DNA from: an uncultured Gemmatimonadota bacterium
GTDB taxonomy: Bacteria; Gemmatimonadota; Gemmatimonadetes; Gemmatimonadales; GWC2-71-9
Direction of reading: 5' to 3'
Assembly (NCBI GenBank): GCA_946479825.1
Contig: CAMLHU010000095.1
Span: 1 to 7,996, forward strand
DNA: 7,996 nt
Shown: positions 1 through 7,934 of the stretch, one piece after another
How the letters are laid out: each line of letters opens with the position of its first letter
Position numbering within the stretch: the first letter of the stretch is position 1
The notes under the pieces: generated by a model
The model's database searches: none
What the model was told of the DNA's origin: nothing
The model's input: only the letters and a program-made list of their open reading frames with translations
Made by a program: the position numbers and the translations under genes

Positions 1-11
1 GGGGGAGAGCA

Positions 12-950
12 ATGAACGTTCGGACGCTGATCATCGCGGGCTGGTGCGTGGCGGCCCTCGGGGCGCCGCTGGCGGCGCAGGCGCCGCGGCCGGTCCACGA
101 CCTGGTCCTGCAACGCGAGCTCGAGCGCGCGGTCGCGGGCGCCGACGGCACGGTCGGGGTCTACGTCCGGAACCTTCGCACCGGCCGCTGGGCGGGGATC
201 CGGCAGGACTCGCTTTTCCCGACCGCGAGCATGATCAAGGTCCCGATCCTGATCGCCACCTGGGACGCCATCGCACGGGGCGCGCTTCGGTATGACACCG
301 TGCTCACCTTCGCCGACTCCCTCAGGTACGACCCGGACGAGGACCTCTTCGCCAAGCTCCGCGACAGCGCGAAGGTGCCGCTCGACCAGGCGATCCTGAT
401 GATGATCACCACGAGCGACAACACCGCGGCGCTCTGGCTCCAGAGTCTCTGCGGGGGCGGGACGGTCATCAACCAGTGGCTGGCGGGCCACGGCTTCGAG
501 CACACCCGCGTCAACTCCCGCACCGAAGGGCGCCACGACGACTGGGTGGCCTACGGGTGGGGACAGACCACGCCGCGCGAGATGACCGGGCTCTTCACCC
601 TGATCCGGCAGGGGAAGGCGGTGAGTCCCGCCGCCAGCGAGGCGATGTACCGCGCCCTGACCCGCATCTACTGGAACGGCGAGGCGCTGTCGCAGCTGCC
701 CCCCTGGGTCCAGGCCGCCTCCAAGCAGGGCGCCGTCAACCAGTCCCGGTCCGAGACGGTGCTCGTGAACGCGCCCTCCGGCGACTACGTCTTCTCCGTG
801 ATCACCAAGGGCCAGAGCGACTCGAGCTGGGTCGCGTCCAATGCGGGTTACGTCCTCATCCGCCGGATCTCGGCGCTGCTCTGGCGCCACTTCGAGCCCC
901 GGCATCCGTACACGCCGCCCAAGGGATCCGAGGCCTATCACCCGGCGTGA
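12..950 (+). CDS. Secreted class A beta-lactamase-type serine hydrolase
   Basis: 312 aa. Residues 1-24 look like a Sec signal peptide (Arg near the N-terminus, hydrophobic stretch, 'LAAQA' end), so the protein is probably periplasmic. The mature part has the class A beta-lactamase/penicillin-binding fold signature: the S73-M-I-K76 nucleophile motif followed by VPILI, and S135-D-N137 in 'TTSDNTAA'. The third motif, normally KTG, reads K238-Q-G240. E172 in 'SRTEG' is a candidate for the general base of the omega loop, but the usual ExxxN pattern is not clear. The family hydrolyses beta-lactams or acts on peptidoglycan-like substrates by an acyl-serine mechanism; which applies here cannot be read from the sequence. 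Length is near the usual 290-310 aa. A purine-rich GGGGGAGAG (1-9) directly precedes the ATG. It is separated from argF by a promoter, so it probably belongs to another transcript. The family is confident; antibiotic resistance is not established. Confidence 0.85.
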   Translation: MNVRTLIIAGWCVAALGAPLAAQAPRPVHDLVLQRELERAVAGADGTVGVYVRNLRTGRWAGIRQDSLFPTASMIKVPILIATWDAIARGALRYDTVLTFADSLRYDPDEDLFAKLRDSAKVPLDQAILMMITTSDNTAALWLQSLCGGGTVINQWLAGHGFEHTRVNSRTEGRHDDWVAYGWGQTTPREMTGLFTLIRQGKAVSPAASEAMYRALTRIYWNGEALSQLPPWVQAASKQGAVNQSRSETVLVNAPSGDYVFSVITKGQSDSSWVASNAGYVLIRRISALLWRHFEPRHPYTPPKGSEAYHPA

Positions 951-967
951 CGGAGCAGTCGCGGCGC

Positions 968-996
968 TTGCCCACGGCCCGGAACAGGGATAGAAT
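968..996 (+). promoter_or_regulatory. Predicted sigma-70-type promoter for argF
   Basis: TTGCCC (968-973) and TAGAAT (991-996) are separated by exactly 17 bases, matching a housekeeping promoter with -35 and -10 boxes at 4/6 and 5/6 agreement with consensus. It lies in the 87-base gap between the serine hydrolase and argF, with a predicted start near 1003 and a leader of about 35 bases. I see no clear ARG-box palindrome next to it. Assignment is by pattern only. Confidence 0.6.
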
Positions 997-1037
997 CCCC
1001 TGCCAAAATGACGGTTTTCCCCTGACAGCCGGTCGCC

Positions 1038-1937
1038 ATGCCAGTGCGCCATTTCCTGACCATACCTGACCTGAGCAAGGCCGAGCTGGTGGCCCTGCTT
1101 GAGACCGCGATGCGGATGCGCGAGGGGGCGTATCGCGACAAGCCGCTCGCGGGGAAGACGCTCGGGATGGTCTTCGCGAAGAGCTCGACCCGGACCCGGG
1201 TCTCGTTCGAGGTCGGCGCCTACCAGCTGGGCGGGCACGCGCTCTTCCTCTCGAGCCGCGACATCCAGCTCGGCCGCGGGGAGCCGGTGCGCGACACGGC
1301 GCGGGTGCTCTCGCGGTACCTCGACGGCATCATGATCCGGACCTTCGACCAGGCCGAGGTCGAGGAATTGGCCCGGTTCGCGTCGATCCCGGTCATCAAC
1401 GGGCTGACCGACCTCCACCATCCGTGCCAGATCCTGGCCGACCTCCTCACGATCCGGCAGCATCTCGGCACGTGGGAGGGGAAGGTGGTCGCCTGGGTGG
1501 GCGACGGGAACAACATGGCCAACAGCTGGATCGACGCCGCCGGGTTGCTCGGCTTCGAGCTCCGGCTGGCCTGTCCCGAGGGGTACGAGCCCGACCGCGA
1601 GGTCTTCGAGCGGAACGCGTCGCGCACCAGGCTGCTCGTCACGGAAGACCCGGAAGAGGCCGTCGCCGGGGCCCACGTCGTGAACACCGACGTCTTCGCC
1701 TCGATGGGGCAGGAGGCGGAGGCCGAGAAGCGGCTGGCCGCCTTCAAGGGCTACCAGGTGAACGAGGCGCTGATGCGGAAGGCCGACCGTTCCGCGATCT
1801 TCCTGCACTGCCTCCCCGCCCACCGCGGCGAGGAAGTGGCCGAAGCGGTCCTCGAAGGGAAGCAGTCGCGGGTGTGGGACCAGGCGGAGAACCGCCTCCA
1901 CGCCCAGAAGGCCCTGATGGCGCTGCTGATGGGATGA
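1038..1937 (+). CDS. argF: Ornithine carbamoyltransferase
   Basis: 299 aa cytoplasmic enzyme that makes citrulline from ornithine and carbamoyl phosphate in arginine biosynthesis. The carbamoyl-phosphate motif S50-T-R-T-R54 is intact, as are H128-P-C-Q131 and the ornithine-domain signatures 'GDGNN' (155-159), 'DVFASMG' (218-224; the SMG loop binds ornithine) and H257-C-L-P-A-H-R-G264 with the catalytic cysteine C258. The HCLPAHRG form favours ornithine carbamoyltransferase over N-acetyl- or N-succinylornithine enzymes. It is slightly shorter than many homologues (about 305-335 aa) but both domains are complete. The chosen ATG gives the normal 'RHFLTIPDLS' N-terminus; the ribosome-binding site is weak. 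No other arg gene lies in the window, so it appears to be transcribed from its own promoter, possibly together with gcvT. Confidence 0.96.
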   Translation: MPVRHFLTIPDLSKAELVALLETAMRMREGAYRDKPLAGKTLGMVFAKSSTRTRVSFEVGAYQLGGHALFLSSRDIQLGRGEPVRDTARVLSRYLDGIMIRTFDQAEVEELARFASIPVINGLTDLHHPCQILADLLTIRQHLGTWEGKVVAWVGDGNNMANSWIDAAGLLGFELRLACPEGYEPDREVFERNASRTRLLVTEDPEEAVAGAHVVNTDVFASMGQEAEAEKRLAAFKGYQVNEALMRKADRSAIFLHCLPAHRGEEVAEAVLEGKQSRVWDQAENRLHAQKALMALLMG

Positions 1938-1941
1938 ACCC

Positions 1942-2030
1942 GGTGAGCGGTGAGAGGTGAGCGGTGAGCGGGGTCGCCCCGCCATCGGCCGCCCCGGCTC
2001 CCGCTCACCGCGCACTGCTGACCGCTCACT
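1942..2030 (+). repeat. Inverted repeat built of 7-bp units between argF and gcvT
   Basis: The left arm (1942-1969) is four head-to-tail heptamers of GGTGAGC type (third base set GGTGAGC, one unit GGTGAGA). The right arm (2003-2030) is four heptamers of the complementary GCTCACC type with a few changes. The arms pair at 23 of 28 positions and enclose 33 bases that contain a smaller GGGG-TCG-CCCC hairpin. It fills nearly the whole gap between the argF stop and the gcvT start. It looks like a dispersed intergenic palindromic element; copies elsewhere cannot be checked here. In RNA it would form a long hairpin. There is no T-run after it, so it is not a standard intrinsic terminator. Confidence 0.75.
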
Positions 2031-2047
2031 TCAACGGGAACTCCCCC

Positions 2048-3154
2048 ATGTCCGACACGCTCCGCCACACGCCCCTGTACGATCACCACGTCAAGCTCGG
2101 CGCCAAGATGGTGCCGTTCGCCGGGTTCGCGATGCCGGTGCAGTATCCCGCCGGGATCACCGCCGAGCACAAGGCGGTCCGCGAGAACGTGGGCATCTTC
2201 GACGTCTCCCATATGGGCGAGTTCGAGGTCTCGGGGCCGGACCGGAACGCCTTCGTCAACCGCATCACCTGCAACGACGTCGCCGCGCTCAAGGCGGGCG
2301 AGGTGCAGTATTCCGCGCTCCTCACCGACGCCGGGACCTTCGTGGACGACTGCACCGTCTATCGCTTCGAGGACAAGGTGATGCTGGTGGTGAACGCCGC
2401 CAACATCGCCAAGGACTGGGAGCACGTCCTGTCGCAGAAGGGCGGGGCCAACGTCCGCCTCAAGGACATCTCCAACGAGGTGGGCCTCCTGGCGCTGCAG
2501 GGGCCGAACGCCGAGGCGGTGCTGCAGAAGTTCACGCCGATCAAGCTGGCCGGCCTGGGCTATTACCACTTCACCACCGGCGAAGTGGCGGGGAAGCAGT
2601 GCTTCCTCTCGCGCACCGGGTACACCGGCGAGGACGGGTTCGAGATCTACTGCCGGGCGGTGGACACCGCGGCCATCTGGGAGGCGCTGACGGGGCCGGG
2701 GCAGGTGCCGCCGATCGGCCTCGGCGCCCGCGACAGCCTGCGGCTCGAGGTGGCCTATCCGCTCTACGGCAACGACATCGACGACACCACCACCGCCTGG
2801 GAGGCGGGGCTCGGCTGGATCGTCAAGATGGAGAAGGGCGTCACCTTCACCGGTCTCGACGGCCTCAAGCGGCAGAAGCTCGACGGCGTGAAGCGCAAGC
2901 TCGTGGGCTTCCGGTTGCTCGAGAAGGGCTTCCCGCGGCACGGCTATGACGTGTACTACGGCGGCAAGAAGGTGGACATCGTCCGGAGCGGCACGGTGAG
3001 CCCCTCCCTCAACGAGGGGATCGGGACGACCTACCTCCCCGCCGAAGCGGCCACGCCGGGCACCAAGTTCGAGGTGGATTGCCGCGGCACCCGCATCCCG
3101 GCCGAGGTGGTCAAGCGGCCGTTCTACACCAAGGGTTCGGCGCGGAAGAAGTAA
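2048..3154 (+). CDS. gcvT: Aminomethyltransferase, glycine cleavage system T protein
   Basis: 368 aa from the chosen start. The T protein takes the aminomethyl group from lipoylated H protein, transfers the methylene to tetrahydrofolate and releases ammonia. The N-terminus 'PFAGFAMPVQY' and 'VGIFDVSHMGE' (residues 48-58), the catalytic aspartate region 'FVDDCTVY' (D100/D101), 'SRTGYTGEDGFEIY' and 'GARDSLRLE' are all typical, and the C-terminal beta-barrel ('GTVSPSLNEGIG') is complete. An in-frame upstream ATG at 1964 would add 28 residues encoded by the inverted repeat; I reject it because homologues begin at the 'LRHTPLYDHHVKLGA' segment. No strong ribosome-binding site precedes 2048. The other glycine-cleavage genes (gcvH, gcvP) are not within this window. 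Confidence 0.95.
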   Translation: MSDTLRHTPLYDHHVKLGAKMVPFAGFAMPVQYPAGITAEHKAVRENVGIFDVSHMGEFEVSGPDRNAFVNRITCNDVAALKAGEVQYSALLTDAGTFVDDCTVYRFEDKVMLVVNAANIAKDWEHVLSQKGGANVRLKDISNEVGLLALQGPNAEAVLQKFTPIKLAGLGYYHFTTGEVAGKQCFLSRTGYTGEDGFEIYCRAVDTAAIWEALTGPGQVPPIGLGARDSLRLEVAYPLYGNDIDDTTTAWEAGLGWIVKMEKGVTFTGLDGLKRQKLDGVKRKLVGFRLLEKGFPRHGYDVYYGGKKVDIVRSGTVSPSLNEGIGTTYLPAEAATPGTKFEVDCRGTRIPAEVVKRPFYTKGSARKK

Positions 3155-3208
3155 CCTCACCCCCTGGCCCCCTCTCCACGGACGTGGAGAGGGGGAACGG
3201 GGGAGAGG
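3155..3208 (+). repeat. Palindromic intergenic repeat with perfect 13-bp core
   Basis: Immediately after the gcvT stop, CCCCCTCTCCACG (3168-3180) and its exact complement (3183-3195) are separated by only GA. Outer segments 3155-3167 and 3196-3208 also pair with four mismatches, so the whole element is a near 26-bp-arm palindrome. This resembles the C/G-rich 'CCCTCTCC...GGAGAGGG' elements scattered between genes in many high-GC bacteria. It lacks a trailing T-run, so termination of gcvT transcripts is uncertain. Its right arm GGGGGAGAGG (3199-3208) also serves as the purine-rich ribosome-binding site of the next gene. Confidence 0.85.
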
Positions 3209-3214
3209 CCAGCC

Positions 3215-3699
3215 ATGTCCATTCGCCTCGCCATCCTCACCGTCTCCGACGCCGGCGCCCGCGGTGAGCGTGCCGACGGCTCGGGCGACGCGATCGCCGA
3301 GTGGGCAAAGGCGCGAGGGTACGACGTCGTCGCCCGCGCCCTGGTGCCGGACGAGACCGGCGCCATCGCGGCGCAACTGGTCGGCTGGGCCGACGCGGGT
3401 GGGACCGACCTCATCCTGACCACCGGCGGGACCGGCCTCACCCCGCGCGACGTGACCCCGGAGGCCACCCGCGCGGTGCTGCAGCGGGAGGCGCCGGGGA
3501 TCGCCGAGCGGCTCCGCGCCGCGGCCGCGGCCGGGTTCCCCCGCGCGGCGCTCTCGCGCGGCGTCGCCGGGATCCGGGGGCGCACCCTCGTCGTCAACCT
3601 TCCCGGCAGCGTCGGCGGGGTGCGCGACGGACTCGCCGCGCTCGAGCCCTTCGTCGCCCACGCGGTGGACCTCGTCACCGGACGGAACACGGCGCACTG

Positions 3700-3700
<1 letters not shown>
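3215..3700 (+). CDS. MoaB/Mog-family molybdopterin adenylyltransferase
   Basis: 161 aa single-domain protein of the MoaB/Mog family. These enzymes adenylate molybdopterin before molybdenum insertion in cofactor synthesis. The family signature 'TTGGTG' (69-74) followed by '[11 protein letters not shown]' and the C-terminal 'NLPGS' (128-132) are intact, and the start '[22 protein letters not shown]' is typical of the family. Length matches MoaB (about 165-175 aa) better than the longer Mog (about 195 aa), but the two names cannot be separated safely from sequence alone. The start follows GGGAGAGG by six bases. Its stop overlaps the start of the sigma-54 activator by one base (TGATG), which implies translational coupling. 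No molybdenum enzyme or other moa/moe gene is visible. Confidence 0.9.
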
Positions 3701-5211
<1,511 letters not shown>

Positions 5212-5247
5212 GTGATTGGATTTTCACGGTTTGGAGCGTTTTCAGTC

Positions 5248-5276
5248 TTGACGTGGCGGGGCTCCCTCCCGATATT
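5248..5276 (+). promoter_or_regulatory. Predicted sigma-70-type promoter for the Fe-S/GGDEF gene
   Basis: TTGACG (5248-5253) and GATATT (5271-5276) are 17 bases apart, a good housekeeping spacing with 5/6 and 4/6 consensus matches. The segment around it is locally AT-richer than the surrounding genes. Transcription would begin near 5283, giving a leader of about 40 bases. This promoter separates the downstream two-gene unit from the sigma-54 activator. Pattern match only. Confidence 0.6.
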
Positions 5277-5293
5277 GGTAGGTCCTTCATTAA

Positions 5294-5309
5294 GGCCCTT
5301 TCCTGGGCC
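5294..5309 (+). other. Small hairpin in leader of Fe-S/GGDEF gene
   Basis: GGCCC (5294-5298) and GGGCC (5305-5309) form a perfect 5-bp G/C stem with a six-base loop, 11 bases before the start codon. The start codon has no recognisable Shine-Dalgarno sequence, so initiation may be weak or influenced by this stem. It has no T-run and is not a terminator. Functional meaning is inferred. Confidence 0.35.
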
Positions 5310-5320
5310 GGTCCCCTGAG

Positions 5321-7042
5321 ATGTTCGCTATCGAGCCAGAGGCCTGCGTAGGCTGCCTCGCGTGTCTGCGCGTGTGCCCGGCCGATGCGGTGGCGGTCGA
5401 AGAGTCGGCGGTCCGGATCGTGGACGAGTCGTGCGTCCGCTGCGGACTCTGCCTGCCCGCCTGTCCCCACGGGGCCATCTCGGCGCGCGGGGAGCTGGCG
5501 CGGGCCATCGGGGCGGCGGTCCGGGGCGACGGGGTGCTGATCCTGAGCCCCGAGGCGGTGACCCACTTCTTCCCGGCCACGCCGGAGCAGCTGGTCAACG
5601 CGGCGTACGCGGCGGGGTTCCGCACCGTGACCCGCGGGGTCATCGGCGACGAGCTGGTGGCTGAGAAGTACCTCGAGCTCTGGGATGACCCGAGCTGGGG
5701 GACGCTGATCCGCTCCACCGACCCGGTGGTGGTCGAGGCGATCGAGCGGGAGTACCCGGAGCTGGTCCCGTATCTCGCGCCGGTGACGACCCCGGCGGAG
5801 GCGGAAGCCCGGTACCTGCGGGCGCTGCACGGGCCGGGCATCCCGCTGGTGTTCGCCGGGGTGGTCCCGCCGAGCGGACGGGATGTGCTCGACGCCGGGA
5901 TCACCTTCGCCGACCTGGACGAGCTCTTCCGGCGGCGCGGAGTGGATCCGCAGGCGCAGCCCGACGTGTTCGTGCGGCTGCCGGAGGAGCGGCGCCGCCA
6001 CCTGAGCCTGGCCGGCGGGATGCCGCTCGCGCTGCTCGCCGAGGTCGGGAAGCCGGGAGCTCGGCGGGTGCGGACCATCCGCGGGCTCCACGCGCTGGGC
6101 GCCATCGTCAAGGCGGTCCGGGCCGGCCAGGACCTCGGCTTCGTGGACCTGCTGAGCCACGAGGGGACGCTCGACCACCCGATCGCGGGGCCCAAGGAAG
6201 AGCTGTTCTGGCGGAGGTCGGTGGTCGAGGCCACCGAGCCGCCGCGGAGCCGGTTCCCGGTGGTGGACGCGGGGGTGGTGGCCAGCGTCGGCGCGACGTT
6301 CGACATCCGTCCGCGGCGCCGGCCGGTCAACGAGACGTTCGTCGCGACGATCCTCGAGGCCATCGGCACCGGGCCCAACGGGCGGCCCTGGGACTGCCGG
6401 GCCTGCGGATTCCCGACCTGCCGCCGGTTCGCCGAGGCGGCGTCGGAGGGGCGGGCCACGCTGCGCCAATGCACCCCGTACCAGGCGCGCCGGGCCGACG
6501 AGGCCCAGCGCCAGGCGGCGGTGGACAGCCTGACCGGGCTCGCGACGTGGCGGGTGCTGCGCGACCGGCTGGCCGGCGAGGTGGAACGGAGCAAGCGGAG
6601 CGGCGAGCGCTTCGCGCTGGTGTTCCTCGACCTCGACCGGTTCAAGGAGCTCAACGACCGGGCGGGGCACGAGACCGGCAACCGGGTGCTGGCGCGGGTG
6701 GGGGAGGAACTGCTCAAGGCGGTGCGGGCGTCCGACCTGGCGGCGCGCTACGGCGGCGACGAGTTCGTCCTGCTGCTGCCGCGGACCGACCTGGCCGGCG
6801 GGCAGCGGGTGGCCGAGACCGTGCGCCGGCGGCTCGAGGCGGTGGGCCCGGCGCTCGACCTCGGGGCCGGGAGCGTGACGGCGAGTCTCGGCGTCACCGA
6901 GTACGACCCGGCCGCGCCGCCGGCGCACGACCTCATCGAACTGGCGGACCGCGCGCTCTACGGGGCCAAGGCGGCGGGCCGCAACGCCGTGATGCCGGCC
7001 GAGGCCGGCGGGATGGACCTCAGCGGAGAGGGGCAGACGTGA
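5321..7042 (+). CDS. Ferredoxin / [FeFe]-hydrogenase-like / Fe-S / GGDEF diguanylate cyclase fusion
   Basis: 573 aa, no signal peptide or membrane segment, so cytoplasmic. Residues 1-55 are a 2x[4Fe-4S] ferredoxin (CxxCxxCxxxCP at C9-C19 and C38-C48). Residues 70-305 follow the [FeFe]-hydrogenase large-subunit pattern ('EQLVNAAYAAGF', 'YPELVPYLAPV'), but every H-cluster cysteine position is replaced: 'STDPVV' (132-137) for SxCPxVV, 'VFAGVVPPSGRD' (177-188) for the PCxxKK block, and 'LSHEGTLDHPIAGP' (278-291) for the CxGGC block. Residues 359-384 hold a further four-cysteine Fe-S motif (C359, C362, C367, C384). Residues 402-560 are a GGDEF domain with intact G478-G-D-E-F482, metal and substrate residues D437, K442, N445 and D446, and an inhibitory-site RxxD (R469-D472). 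The likely role is making cyclic-di-GMP in response to redox state or a bound ligand. Sensory [FeFe]-hydrogenase relatives carry PAS, kinase or phosphatase outputs instead. Domain calls are strong; the signal is inferred. The start places C9 as in ferredoxins. Confidence 0.9.
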   Translation: MFAIEPEACVGCLACLRVCPADAVAVEESAVRIVDESCVRCGLCLPACPHGAISARGELARAIGAAVRGDGVLILSPEAVTHFFPATPEQLVNAAYAAGFRTVTRGVIGDELVAEKYLELWDDPSWGTLIRSTDPVVVEAIEREYPELVPYLAPVTTPAEAEARYLRALHGPGIPLVFAGVVPPSGRDVLDAGITFADLDELFRRRGVDPQAQPDVFVRLPEERRRHLSLAGGMPLALLAEVGKPGARRVRTIRGLHALGAIVKAVRAGQDLGFVDLLSHEGTLDHPIAGPKEELFWRRSVVEATEPPRSRFPVVDAGVVASVGATFDIRPRRRPVNETFVATILEAIGTGPNGRPWDCRACGFPTCRRFAEAASEGRATLRQCTPYQARRADEAQRQAAVDSLTGLATWRVLRDRLAGEVERSKRSGERFALVFLDLDRFKELNDRAGHETGNRVLARVGEELLKAVRASDLAARYGGDEFVLLLPRTDLAGGQRVAETVRRRLEAVGPALDLGAGSVTASLGVTEYDPAAPPAHDLIELADRALYGAKAAGRNAVMPAEAGGMDLSGEGQT

Positions 7043-7764
7043 CGGGCACCGCATCGATCCGGGAGCCGGGGGACGAAGGGGCTGAAGGGCGGCCGTCGCA
7101 GCCCGACGTGTGGGGGGTGCGCCGGGCCGAGAACCTGCTCTCGTCGCTGGCGGGCGTGCTCTCGGCCCGGGTGGTGACCACGCCGCTCGGCGAGGTGAGC
7201 GAGGTGCACGTGCTGGCGCAGGCGGGCGTGGCGCCCAAGCAGGTGGTGCGGAACGTCGAGTCGGCGTTGCTGGCGCACCTCGGCCTCAAGGTGGACCACC
7301 GGAAGATCAGCGTGGCGCAGACCGCCGAGGTCCAGCCGATCAAGGCGGTGGAGCAGGACGCCGTCCGGCAGCGGGCGCTGCAGCGGGCCGTGCTGTTCGA
7401 GGGGCTGCAGGTCGGGCCGGGGCGGAAGCACCGGGTGAGCGTCCAGGTGGCGCTCGGCTTCGACGGCCGGAGCGCATCGGAGGCCCAGGAGGCCACCGAC
7501 ACGCCGAAGGGGCGGATGGAGGCGGCCGCGCGGGCCGCGGCGTCGGTCATCGACCAGCTGCTCGGCGACCATTCGGTGGCACTCGACGGCGTCAAGCTGG
7601 TGGAGGCGTTCGACAAGGAAGTGGTGCTGGCGGCGGTGCAGGGGCTGGGCGGCCGCCAGCCGGTGCTGCTGATCGGCACGGCGGTGGTGCGTGAGAGCGC
7701 CGAGATGGCGTCGGTGCTGGCGGTACTGGACGCGACGAATCGTTGGGCGGATGTAAGGCGGTAG
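7039..7764 (+). CDS. Uncharacterised conserved-looking 241-aa protein
   Basis: I do not recognise a named family with confidence. The GTG start (7039) overlaps the upstream stop by four bases (GTGA) and sits six bases after GGAGAGGGG, so translation is coupled to the Fe-S/GGDEF gene. A first part (about 28-94) reads as alpha-beta, with 'ARVVTTPLGEVSEVHVLA', then 'PKQVVRNVESALLAHLGL' and 'VDHRKISVAQ'. The second part (about 136-241) has beta strand 'RVSVQVALGF', a long alanine-rich helix ('GRMEAAARAAASVIDQLL'), two further strands and a C-terminal helix ending 'LAVLDATNRWADVRR'. There is no signal peptide, transmembrane segment or cysteine cluster. It is probably soluble and may act with the diguanylate cyclase, as a partner or as an effector; that rests only on gene order. 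A start much further upstream in the same frame would lie wholly inside the GGDEF gene and is rejected. Confidence 0.85.
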   Translation: MTGTASIREPGDEGAEGRPSQPDVWGVRRAENLLSSLAGVLSARVVTTPLGEVSEVHVLAQAGVAPKQVVRNVESALLAHLGLKVDHRKISVAQTAEVQPIKAVEQDAVRQRALQRAVLFEGLQVGPGRKHRVSVQVALGFDGRSASEAQEATDTPKGRMEAAARAAASVIDQLLGDHSVALDGVKLVEAFDKEVVLAAVQGLGGRQPVLLIGTAVVRESAEMASVLAVLDATNRWADVRR

Positions 7765-7817
7765 GCGCCCTCGGTAGTACATCAACTCAGGAATTGGGAG
7801 GAAGGTTGTTGGGCCCC

Positions 7818-7851
7818 GGTCTTCGCGTTCGTTAGCGGAGACGAGCGGACC
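7818..7851 (+). other. Hairpin in leader of the 3'-end ORF
   Basis: GGTC (7818-7821) pairs with GACC (7848-7851), and CGTTCGT (7826-7832) pairs with ACGAGCG (7841-7847, one G-T pair), giving an 11-bp stem with a four-base bulge and an eight-base loop. It lies within the untranslated stretch 7765-7934, which I cannot assign to any known RNA family. A second, shorter stem CTGCC/GGCAG (7887-7891 with 7904-7908) follows. There is no T-run, so this does not look like a terminator of the upstream unit. It could be a structured 5' leader or part of a small RNA. Confidence 0.4.
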
Positions 7852-7917
7852 AAGAGAGCGGAGCGTCTGGTGGGCTATAGCGAGGCCTGCCGACTTCCAG
7901 AGGGGCAGTTGGACCCG

Positions 7918-7928
7918 AAAGGAGGTGA
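7918..7928 (+). promoter_or_regulatory. Near-perfect Shine-Dalgarno sequence
   Basis: AAAGGAGGTGA is complementary over its whole length to the usual 3' end of 16S rRNA. GGAGG ends nine bases before the ATG at 7935. It is by far the strongest ribosome-binding site in this window and decides the start of the small downstream ORF, which suggests a protein made in large amounts. Confidence 0.8.
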
Positions 7929-7934
7929 CGCTCG

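Noticed and set aside
1964..2047. 28-residue N-terminal extension of gcvT
   Set aside because: It is encoded by the heptamer repeat, is Ala/Pro-rich and precedes the normal family start; the ATG at 2048 fits the family.
1938..2047. Glycine riboswitch upstream of gcvT
   Set aside because: The gap is filled by the simple heptamer inverted repeat and shows no tandem aptamer layout.
3155..3208. Intrinsic terminator after gcvT
   Set aside because: The stem is strong but there is no T-run, and the element overlaps the next gene's ribosome-binding site, so it is better described as a repeat.
1751..3697. 648-codon open frame on the - strand
   Set aside because: It covers argF, gcvT and the MoaB/Mog gene on the opposite strand, runs through both intergenic palindromes, and has a low-complexity Arg/Gly/Pro/His-rich translation typical of high-GC shadow frames.
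5212..5320. Sigma-54 (-24/-12) promoter bound by the neighbouring activator
   Set aside because: I looked for a GG-N10-GC arrangement with TGGCA/TTGC context and found none convincing; a sigma-70 pattern fits better.
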